Assembly: GCA_018806985.1 (NCBI GenBank)
Contig: JADANN010000195.1
Span: 61,200 to 125,199 of the forward strand
Source: Angiostrongylus vasorum
Taxonomy: Eukaryota; Nematoda; Chromadorea; Rhabditida; Metastrongylidae
DNA length: 64,000 bases
Direction of reading: 5' to 3'
Shown here: piece after piece, positions 1-10,700 of the stretch
Position numbering within the stretch: the stretch's first letter is position 1
Layout of the letters: the number at the start of each line of letters is the position of its first letter
Program-made: the position numbers and the translations under genes
Notes under the pieces: generated by a model
What the model was told of the DNA's origin: nothing
Database searches by the model: none
Seen by the model: only the letters and a program-made list of their open reading frames with translations

Positions 1-480
1 TCATCTCGTCCATTCCTATGACGCCGTAATTTATCCTTCTTGCTTGCATGATCGATTCTTCTACCGAGGACTCGGATGCAAGTGTACGTGCATTGTAGGT
101 TCAGGACGTCACCTTATTCCTTTGAGATTTAGATACCCTATATTGGCTTTGAGATTTCTGCAGTCTCTCCATACTCGTCCTACCCTACGCTGCCGAATTT
201 TCTGTTCGTTCGGTGTCAGAAGAGTGAGGCTCTTCTACTTTACTGTGTTTATCATTCCGCACTCATGTTTAGATCCCTTAGCTTTGAATGGAGTGGCTGC
301 AAATGCTCACGGGTAGCTTGGCAGTCTATCCTAGAATAAGCTTATTTGTTGAAGCCTACTCATAATCACCTTGCATGTTTTTCAGAATCTTTTGCTAGAA
401 GAATTTCAGCCGGACTGTCCTACAGGGTACAGTTTGCATTTGTGCAAACATAGGTACGTATGTATGCATGAGTATTTCTA
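1..480 (-). mobile_element. RTE LINE, 5' fragment at window edge
   Basis: The reverse strand matches the 5' part of the RTE copies at 490-3660 and 49130-51790. It covers the untranslated leader and the start of the endonuclease domain (the stretch reading N-A-R-T-L and the following helix). Similarity fades near 430-480 and the rest of the element lies outside the window on the left. No intact reading frame is present. Confidence 0.75.
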
Positions 481-489
481 CATTACCTG

Positions 490-3400
490 TATCACCTGTA
501 GTCCCATCGTCGAGTGACTCGAGCGGGCGCCAGTAAATCTTCTATTTTTTCCCTGTCGCGTGGACGAGTAGCCCAGTGGGTTCTGCTCGCTCTAAGGACT
601 CGTCGAGCATCATATTTTTGTTCTAGGCTCTTCGTGAAGAACTTTGACCATCGGCTCGGTGGTCTTACTGCAGTACATGCGGCACTTGTCCATCGGTTGT
701 CATTCATACGCATTAGGTGTCCGGCCCACCTTATCCTCGACTGTTTGGCGCACAGAACGGCGTCTTCGATTTTTGATCGTTGACGCAGGTCGGAGCTTCG
801 ATCCCATCCCTCACTTGCGTGACACGGCATAATCTTAGTATCGTCCTTTCCACTGCGCCTTGGTTAACGCTGATTGATTTTTTCATCCTATTTACGCAGC
901 GACCAGGTTTCTGACGCATACGTTACGGCAGGAAGTACCGTTGAGTCGAAAGGTGGGCACGGAGTCGGGTGTTCTTTATTCTCTTCACTACATCCTCGAT
1001 GCTCTTGAAAGCCCCCAAGCCGCTCGTTTCCTTCTGCTCAGCTTTGGCGCTAAGTCATTCATCATATTGATTTCCCGACCTAGATAGAAATAACTGGAGC
1101 ATTCGGAGATATTCGTTCTGTTGAGCGTGAATGGGGCACATGAAACCAATCCGTTCTTCATGAACATCGTTTTGTGAGGTTTAGTTGAAGACCACTCTTT
1201 CCAAAGGCTTTATCAAGGTCGGCAAACATGCGTTCCGCTTGGCTAATGTTCGGTGTTATAGGGACGATGTCATCAGCAAAGCGAAGATGATGTAAATACC
1301 GACCATCGGTTTTCACTCGCACATTATCCTATTCCAGTGTTCGCATGACATTTTGGAGGGTGGCGGTAAATAATTCTGGCGAGATGGTATCGCCTTGCTT
1401 AACCCATCTTTTTGACGTCGATGCTAATATCGTTGTAGAATGGTGAAATCTTGGTTGTGAAATTGCTTCTATCTTATTTGAGTCAAAGACCTTCTTTAAA
1501 TAGGTGAAAGCGAGACAGAGCGGTCTTTTGTATTCTCGCGATACTTCATTGAGTCGCGTTACTTCATTGAATCTTGTTATCGTGTGGATGTGGTCCATCG
1601 TACTAAATCCTTTTCAAAACCCTTTTAGCTCACATGGCTGTCCTTCGTCGAGCGTTCTGTCAAACCTGTTTTGGATGACTTGAATGAAAAGTTTGTAGAT
1701 GACAGAGATCAAGCAGATTGGGCGATAGTTCCGATATCGTGTAGGTCATCCTTCTTGAACAATAATGCGGTCTTGCTGGTCTTCCACTGAGTAGGGACGT
1801 TGCGTTCGGACAGGTAGCTTGTGAAGAGCCGGGCCAATGTGTTTACGAGGACTGGCGGAAGGTTCTTCAGGTGTTCTGATCTTATCCTGTCCGGACCTGG
1901 TGCTGTTCGATTTTTTCACCGACGAAAATGCCATGTCGGATTTCGGAAGGGAGAACTGGTGGTACAACATGTCCATCCTCCTTCATTTCATATGACGGAA
2001 GGTGGACGTGGGTATCGAAGAGATATGAGGAGTATTCGTGAATGATTCTCTCCATTGCCTTTCTGGACGCTGTAACTGTTCCGTCTGGGCGTCGGAGTGC
2101 AATCATCTTGGTCATGCAATTGGCGATGTTTTGGTGGGCTTTGCAAATGCTTTTCCCAGCCTCTGCAGCTTCGACCATTACTAATGCTCTTCTTTTTTTA
2201 AGGTCTTGTTTTCTCGCATGTCTGCATCGTTTTGCAAGTTCGGACGTTAGTTCGCGGTTGCCTGCTGCTCGTGCGATTCCATGCTGGCGTACCAGCTCGA
2301 GTTTTTCTGGAGACAGACGTCTCTTGGTGACTTTCGAACTCTCAGCTTTCACAGCGCTAACGTGGAGATGTTGAATGAGCCGATCGTATTCTTCGTCGAT
2401 GTTATCGACAACGGCATCTTCCCAACAGCCGACTAATGAATTGAAGAAGTCCCAGTTTGTGATGGTTCTATGACTGCGGTTTTTTAATTTAGCGGCTTTT
2501 TTCTCCTTTCCGCGAGAAATAGAATCTTGCACGATGAAGACGGTGCGCTGGTCCCGTGTAGAATTTTGGGACAACATCGACATCGGTTAGGCAAAAATCT
2601 TCTATTTACTATGATGTGGTCTATTTCGTCATGGTATTCTCCATTGGGAGACTCCCACGTCCAGCATTGAGGGTGGAACTTCTGGAATTGCGCGCTACCA
2701 TGGATGGTCTTGGTCGCCATGATAAACTCAGAAAGCCGCTCACCCTTTCCGTTACATTCCAATCCATTGGTCCCAACGTGACGTTCTTCAGGCGTTCTTC
2801 TTGGTCCAATCTTGGCGTAGAGATCTCCAAAGATAACCTTGAAGAATGTATGGTCTTCTCTGTAGAACTTCTCCAAGTCCACATAGAACGCTTCGACTTC
2901 TTCTTCGTCATAGTTCGATGTCGGCGCGTAAAAGACGAAGATTGTCAAAGAAGGTTTTGATCCACACCTTTTTGATCGTAAACGTCCGATTCGGGTTATA
3001 AGCTGTTCGAATGAATCGATGTTCATGGACAAACTCGTGTTGACGAGAGCTTGACGCCGCCGACTCCTCTACCCTCGCATGTTCCGAGGAACAGTTCTCC
3101 TCCGGAGTCATAGACGGCGTTGAATGGGTGGCGTCGTCTCGTCTCGGCGAGGCCGATGACGTCGTACCTTATCCTTCCTGCTTGCGTGAGCAAGCCTTCT
3201 ATCGAGGGCTCGGATGGAAGCGTACGTGCATTGTAGGGACAGATCGTCACCATAGTTCTTCGTGATCCAGGCAGCTTCCATTGGCCCTGAAATTTTAACA
3301 GCCTCTCCGTACTCGTCCTACCCAACGTTGCAAAAATTGGGGGCTCTTTCGGGGTCAGTGGAATGAGACCCGTCTTTTTTTTTCTTTTACTCTGTTTAGC

Positions 3401-3660
3401 ATTTCGAGAACCACGTATATCTTGCTGGGTTCTGAACATGTTTGCTGGGTATACTCACGGGTAGCTTGCCAGGCTCTCCCAGAGTGGACAAGAGCTTATT
3501 TGTTGGATGCGACTCCCTAACCGCTTCCCCATATACTTCCTGTCACTTGATTGCAGGCTTTTGGCCGAATTGAATCGTAGAATACAATCCTCACGAGCCA
3601 GAATGCACCCACGCAGGACTGCATGAATACCGTTAGCAAATACAGAAAGTATGTGCCGAA
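490..3660 (-). mobile_element. RTE-type LINE, near full length, decayed (subfamily A)
   Basis: One degenerate element read on the minus strand across shifting frames. An APE-type endonuclease lies at about 2500-3360, with the motifs [38 protein letters not shown] and NRRF in order. A charged linker follows at about 1950-2500. The reverse transcriptase lies at about 1180-1950, with PGQDKIR-like, NYRPIC-like and QGDTISPELF blocks and a FAD box near 1270. The C-terminal domain lies at 492-1180 (IRWAGHLMRMNDNRW and a closing WDYR). Such elements encode one protein of about 1000 residues for target-primed reverse transcription. Here at least five frame changes break it, so it should be inactive. 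The leader continues to about 3660. Confidence 0.9.
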
Positions 3661-3671
3661 CCGGTGCAGCA

Positions 3672-4024
3672 GAAACGGCGAGTCCATCCCCTGGATCCAC
3701 CTGCGTCTCAGGGAAGCGAAAGTCGCATTTGGCCCGCGATTAACCCCCATCCTCCACCTGGCGACGCGCCACGTAGCCTCGCGACTACTCGGCTCGAGAT
3801 CCCTCATGTGAAGGAGATCCGTGGTATTTCTATATAAATGTAAAAATTATGTATTATTTCGATGAGAAGGGAAGAAGGGAACTCATCCTCTGGATCCATC
3901 TCCGCCTCAGGAAAGCGGAAGATCTCTTTAGCCCGAAGTTAACCCCCCTATCTGCCACCTGACAACGCCCCACGTTGTCTTACGAATGACCGGAATGAGA
4001 TCCTTCTATGAGAGACATCCGCGG
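3672..4024 (-). repeat. Two tandem ~150-bp monomers upstream of the RTE
   Basis: A block at 3672-3826 (CTGGATCCACCTGCGTCTCA) recurs at 3873-4024 (CTGGATCCATCTCCGCCTCA). Both go on through similar TTAACCCCC, GCCACCTG and GAGATCC segments and end in GAGATCCGTGG / GAGACATCCGCGG. They sit directly 5' of the minus-strand RTE. Tandem monomers at the 5' end act as promoters in some LINEs; that role here is inference. Confidence 0.7.
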
Positions 4025-4230
4025 AGATTATTACAAATCTGCATTATGGCTGACGTTTCTGCGTCTTCACTCTCATCAAAGCCGTGATAATTCGGGCTGA
4101 GTGACAGCACCAGCTCCTTCTGGCATTCTGGGATTTCGAGTTCGTCACATCGTTTAGAAGCGAGTACAGTGAAGCACCAAAATAATGAAGTCGCGTCACC
4201 TATCATTGCGTTTTATACGAGATTGTTGCA
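4006..4230 (-). mobile_element. Tail of a second PLE family with hammerhead-like core
   Basis: On the minus strand a short open frame (about 66 codons, 4006-4206) leads into a stretch resembling the end of the sequence at 22440-22680. It contains a candidate hammerhead core at 4048-4086: TTGATGA instead of CTGANGA, a short helix, then GAAACGTC followed by AGCC, with GGCT upstream able to pair. Classification as a PLE tail rests on this core and the shared downstream text only. Confidence 0.4.
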
Positions 4231-4760
4231 ACGATGAAGTGATGTGACCACAGCGGGCCGTTTCCCAGAGTAGAAGACGGTCATTCGTCGATTGCCAACC
4301 AACCGAAGCCACTGGTGACAGTACATCGCTGAGCGGTCAGATGAGTATTAGCAAGCATATTGCAAAGCAAACTTTCAATTCCAACTTTCATTTAGCGTAG
4401 CAAAGCAGATTTTCAACTAAACATTAGTTTAACCTCGGCCTAGTTTACCAACGTTTAAGCTTATTGATAAGCTTGTGCTAGGTTGTTACAATTTGAGGCA
4501 AAATAATGGAATCATGTAATAAGAGAAAGAAAGACCTCCACTATTTGATGGGGAGGCGTGCTAATCGCAATGACGAAAATAATATTACCTGTGCAGGTTT
4601 ATGTGTATGGAGAAGTGAAGGGAATATGAAAAATTCACTTCCTGAAATCACTTTCCATTGATCGATATTGTTTAAATTTTTTTTGGTCATTTTCCTTCTC
4701 TTTATTTAAAAGAGTTTTTGACCTCATCTGAAATAAAGACTGGACATGACAGTTGTGCTA
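4230..4760. other. AT-rich stretch, nothing recognised
   Basis: No coding family, transposon core or structured RNA was recognised. A 51-codon open frame at about 4505-4660 on the plus strand is too short and unsupported to call. Confidence 0.5.
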
Positions 4761-4764
4761 TTAA

Positions 4765-7700
4765 TTGTCATCATCAATCATTGCTCCGTATTTTTTGTAA
4801 GCGAACAGAACAGAAAGATGTTTCCACTTTTATCCGCTCTGGAGTAGCATTATCCATTAGATGCTTGTTAAAACCGTAGGGTGCTCTTGTAGTTCAAAAT
4901 TGCTTCTGGTTAACAAATATCTATGTTCTTGCAGAGTAGTTGTATGTATTTTTTTATAAAATTTCTTTTCTACGATCCCCACCTTCAACATCTGCTTTCA
5001 AAAGTTCGATTTCTGATATGCCTTCAAGTTTCATGAGATGGTCAATGGTGTACACTCTTCTCTCCTCATCCGTTACATTACCAATCGTCGCTACTCGAGA
5101 TTTTGTTCGAATTTTTTTCAAAAATTTTTTTCGTCTTGGGCAGTTGATCGTCCTAAATTATAAAACTACTGTGTAAACTAAGTTATCGGCTAACAACTTA
5201 ATAATTACTATGTTAACTTATTTATTTACTGCCTACTACAACTTTCGCGGCAGAGTAGTATGCGAAATCACCCACAATGATGTTGACATATTTGCAAAAC
5301 TCTGGACGGCAGGTATCTGCGGTGGGGATTGAACACACTATTACTCTTTCCGGGGCCGACGCGTTCATCACCACATCAAGTCTTTCGTTCAGCTTTTCTC
5401 TCACCTTTGTTATTTTGACTGCAGCCTCAGCTTAACGGGGTTAAATGTCGATTTGGGCTTCCCAGATCAATCCCGTGGAGGGTGGTTGCTGACGGCGCAG
5501 GTAGATAGAAAACTACCTGAGAGAAAGGCGAAACGAAGTACGCGCATGGTGTTGTGGTGAACGCGTTAGCCCTAGGACGGTAATAAATGGCCTGTACTAT
5601 CGCAACCGCAGATACCTGCCCTCCGGAGTTTTACAAATATCCCAACTTAGTAATCATTACGATGGCCTAAATTTTGACGGTACTTATCGACCCACCATGT
5701 CGTAAGCATAAATATTGCAGCGATTGTCAGTAATATTTTGCAATTCCTGCTCAAATGTGACATCATTAAACAAACCAAGCGAGAATACATTGCATTGTGA
5801 AGGAATTCTAGAAAAAAGTGTTGGAACGTTGATCATGGTTTATAAAGTAGAACTGCTTTTGTAAAACGGTTACCGATGGTAGGTAAAAATGCGTCAGCGT
5901 GATAGATTAAGATAATTAATTGGAGTATTTCAATTGACGAAATATGAAGTTGTAGTCAGAGCTTTATCTTCCATGGAATTGAATCCGTCCATTATAAAAC
6001 TCAATATGTGTCATCCGTCCGCTTTTTCACGTTCGTTTTTTCAAAAAATTCGTGCACATTTAATAAATTGGCTACCAGCTAGTGTGCTGCGACAGTTCTG
6101 TCTCACAGAATTGAAAAATAAACATGCAAGTATTCAAACGCTGCTTAAAGCATAGGAAAAGCCTGCGAATATTTAAACACACCTGAAAGGACTACACGTC
6201 CATTTTCCTCCATCACTAGTGTTTCCAAGCCGAACTAATTCTGGACAAAACACCTGAGCAAATTTACTGCTAAGAATTGGAGGTTAAATGTGCTCAAGAG
6301 TGGAAAGCTGGTTTTGGAATTTTTTTGTTAGGGCAGAATATAGTCATCACTGTCGTTACGTAGCAAATCAAGGACCGAATCTCTTTTGACCTCGACACTG
6401 AGCAAAAATTCATTATTTCGCTTGATGAGCAAAAAGACATTGTTATTGGCGCATTTATTAATTTGCAATAGCTAACCTTTCACAGCGGTTTCGCCTTCTT
6501 TTTGAGCCTGGAAAGCTCACGTTGACATGCAAACCGACTCAGCGAAGCAATTTCATAACCTCACCGGATAAAACCTAATATATAAATTTTCACTCCCATA
6601 ATAAACAGCTGCTTTTAAACGCCGTTCTTCTTGTAAGCGCTCCAGTTATTTGGTGGAGAACAGCTACACATTTAAATGGACGATGAATGTTCCTTTCTCA
6701 AAAAATTATTCTGAGGCATGGGGTGACGTCATACGTGACCACGAGGTACTCCTCCTTGCTGCTCGCTTTTGGATTTTTAGGTTTTATCCAAAATATTTCG
6801 AGAGTTTTAAACCCCTAATCTGTTGGATTCCTGTGTAAGGATAGTGATTTTACTGAGAAGTCTCCTCCATTATATTTCTGTGCTCGATACATGCCTAGTG
6901 CAATATCTGTTTTAACTTTAAATTTATCGAATCGGTGTTCATATATACAACACAAAGTGGGTCAATGTATTTGACCCTACATACTTTACAAGACATTAGG
7001 TGCAACGTACTCGAACTCAAGGAATCACCGTGTCCACCGTTTGAGCATACTATACACATTTTTCATTTAACACAAAACGGCATATTGGCGGTTACGAACT
7101 AGCAGACGTCTCAGAGTGTCAGGTGGTATTTCTATCACTGATACCGATTTCTCAAAAACACCTCTTCTTAAGCAATGTTTTGTAGCTCCACATATTTCGC
7201 TAGAAACGAAGGGCTAAATAAAAACGGGATCTCACTTTCCCTAGGGTTATCGTTTTGGGACTTGGTTTTTTCCTTTGCACGTAACCCAAGGTGATGCAGT
7301 TTTCAGCCACCGGAAACGGCTTTTTTGCCACGAAAATTCCCTCGTGTCCTTTCATCTACTCTCTTCATGTTCCACACGGGCAACTGTTTAAAACATGTTT
7401 TTCACAAACGCGCTTTTTGTGTGAGTGTGAGAGTAGGGGCAATGGAGCAGTATGCTTTTCCTGTTTGTCTTTAGGCACCATTTCGTGATGTCGCCGTTTT
7501 TGGATAGGTTAATTTAAACTTCCAGAAATGGAACACAGTTTTTTTTTGGATTTTGTCGAATGGATTTTATGTTATCCGATTTTTTGGCTTAGCAATTCAA
7601 ACCGTTTGTTGATCTCTCCTTGTGTTGAGCGATGACAAAACACTTGTTCTTATAACTACAGCAAAGTAGAGGCCGGAGATCGATTACTGTGGCTTATACG

Positions 7701-10700
7701 TTAGACAGAAATCTAATGGGAAATACCGCTTACCATTGCCAACCATATGTTCTTTGCGTAATGTTTTCCGGAGCATCTGAAGTCCGAGCAGTTTACGCAC
7801 TCTCTTGGGAGGGCCGTGAGCTGCTGAATCGAGAAGGCATACATGTTTCTTACTCGACGCTGCACAACGAGCTCGCGGATGGCTCACATTGTGAAGTCAT
7901 TCGACACGTTTGCATGGAGAGCGGTAGCGTCGAAAGACTCCATCACGTAGCCACTGCTAGAAGGAGCATTATGTATACCATCTAAGAACATTTAGACATT
8001 CATAATATGTTCTGCGATGGCTTTAAGCCAATCGGTGGCAGTTAGTTTTGTAAACCAAGCTATTTTGTCAGTGGTTCCGTCTAAAGACCCGATAACGTGT
8101 TTAACCTTGAAGTTGGCGGAGTGCGTAGACGCAAGACTGTCATCAGTGGGTATCAATTTACCAGTTTTGGTAATTAGCTGTAAAAAGGAATATGCTGGTA
8201 ATCCAGTAAGCTTGCGAAATAATTGGTGGTTTTAATCACAACGTAGTCACTTTTTCGCTTTTATTTACTTATTTACTGCCTATTCTTTTTATGGCAGGGT
8301 ATGGTGTGAAATATATCCACAATGATGCTGAGATATTTGTAGAATTCCGCACAGCAGATGTTTGCGGTGGGGATCCAACTAGCTATCACCCTCTCCGAAG
8401 ACTAACAGGTTCACCACCACACACTGCAAGTCCTTCGTTTCGTTTTTCCCCCCAGCCGTATTTTATAGATGCTATCAGCAATTACCCGTCGACGGGATTG
8501 ATCTGGAGAGCACAAATCGGCATTGAACTGAGTTAGGCCGAAGCTGTAGTATAAATCGCAATGAAGTCACTTTTTTTATTCACCTGTAAAACACGGCTAG
8601 GAGAAAGGCGAAACGAAGGACCAACATGGTGTGGTGGTGAGCGCGTTAGCCCCGCAAAGGATTATAACGAGCTCGATCCCCACCACAGGCATCTGCGGTC
8701 CTAGGTTTTGCAAATACCTCAGCATCATTGATGGTTTTAAATTTCCCGGGCCTGCCAATCTGACCATTCCATATTCATTTTCCAGATAAACGGAAACGTC
8801 TTCAAGGTGTTTTCTCTTTATCTCACCATCTAACTGACGAGAATATACTACAAGCTTTCCACCTTTATACTAACTGATAATTTAATGGTCATTGAATTTG
8901 TTAACTCTCTAATCTTCTCGCATATCACATTTTCGCGCTTCTGTAAGTTTAGACCTAAACTTTTTTGTCGTGATGGCGAATGAGTTTTTGAGAACATGGT
9001 CCGGAAAAAGAAGCGGAATATTATGTCATTTCGATCTTAGGGTCTTGCTATCTAAAAAACGCACAAGGAAAAAAGAGGTTGTGACAATGTCACCAGTTCT
9101 TCGTTTTCATTCGTACTTGATGTTTCTTGTTTGGCTTAACAGCGCAGTCGATCTCTAAGCTCATACAAGCTGCAGGCGATCGAGCGCAAGGTTGCTTTAG
9201 AAATGGGTTGCGGTGGTGAGAAACTTTGCTCCGACTCTAGTGTCGATCGCGCGCCGTCGGGTAGAGTCATGCTTCCTAATACGGTGAGCGTTACCTTTTC
9301 TGGCGCCTTATCGACCATAGTTTGAATGTTGGGACTTTCGTACACGGCGTTTCTTTGCTGCATTAAAGATGATCTATATGATTGACTCTGAAATATTTGT
9401 TGCCTGTCCATTGAATCTAATCGAATTGCAAATCAGTACTCAATCACTCATCATTTCTCCCCCGAAAATGATCCTCCAAATATTGAACACGATAGGATTT
9501 CTTCTCCTCGCAGTTCTTTATTTGAGCTTATGAATTGTCCTGCATCGAAGCACCCCATTGAGCGTCTAAGCACATCTTAAAACTGCCAGGTATGCACTAA
9601 CGGTAGAGACGATGATTAAATGAGCTCGAGCATGGTTTGTCTGTTATTTTGTAAAATATTCGACTACAAATATAACGGCGAAATGAGTAGGTTGCCTTGT
9701 GTCCTTATAAAAGAACACTCAGTTGGTAAATTTGGGATTAATCCGAGTACTCAATAGAAGCGCAAAAAAATATAGAAACATAACCGAGAAGGCTTCGAAG
9801 TAAAGGTGTTCTCGCACGAGAATACAAAGCGTCAGTTCAGAAGCTGTTGATGCGTTTTGAGTAAATTCGAAAAATTCGAGAACGAACGGTAAGGGAGAGT
9901 TCCTCACGATCACACGCTACTTGCACCACACACCGTGCTGATTTTTTTGAACCGAGTCAAACTGATTTCTCTCCCATGTAGCAATCCATGAGACTGGTCT
10001 CCATAAAATACTTGTAACGCTTACAAAAAGCAAAATGATGAGTTTTAAAACCGACCATCATTAAACCTGGGCAAGAATAATCAGTACCTACCATAAATAT
10101 TGAGCAAACACGAAATGGATAAAAAAAATTATTGGCCAAACGTTTCGACATCTTCGCCTTATTCAGACACGAATTGACTCTAGTCGATAGTCCACAGCTG
10201 TTCGTTATCGCGATGTGGTTGATCGCTGCCCGAGATGAATTCAGTGGAGTGATCACCGCTCGAATGGTATGTTTCAGTCAGCGGTGCCGTTTCTCTGAGG
10301 ACGGGTGTTAATATTCCCGATTCCATTACGATCTCCTTTGTGCGGACAATGCATCCTGCAGCTTCGGGTATCACATTAGCTAGCGCAAGTCGAATCAGTA
10401 GTCCTTTTATCAACCTCGAAGACGGTGAGTGTTTCAATGGAGCTTTTTCATGGGAGAATGAAATTTATGCATGATGTTTTACCTGCTGGGGTTGTGAAAG
10501 TGTTTGAATGAGAAGATTACATGTCATTTTAACTCCTCCAGGCTCCGAAAGAAGCGAAACCGTGAAACGACAACTGCTGTGCGTTAATAAATGCTGCAAT
10601 AACAATCTCGTACTTGCTCATCAAAGAAGCATTGAGTTACTTCCGTCACGGTTAAGGGAAAAAAATTACAAAACACGAGGAACAAAACTGTATAATTGTA

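Noticed and set aside
492..832. Plus-strand frames overlapping the RTE C-terminus (for example 514-783)
   Set aside because: They are antisense to the recognisable RTE protein (WAGHLM...NDNRW) and are shadows of it.
5221..5670. Inverted repeats as terminal repeats of an autonomous DNA transposon
   Set aside because: Only ~100 bases lie between the arms and no transposase is encoded; treated as a non-autonomous foldback element.
7291..7985. Plus-strand frames at 7291-7488 and 7689-7985 as host exons
   Set aside because: They are antisense to the decayed PLE copy A, whose blocks match copies I and D on the minus strand.
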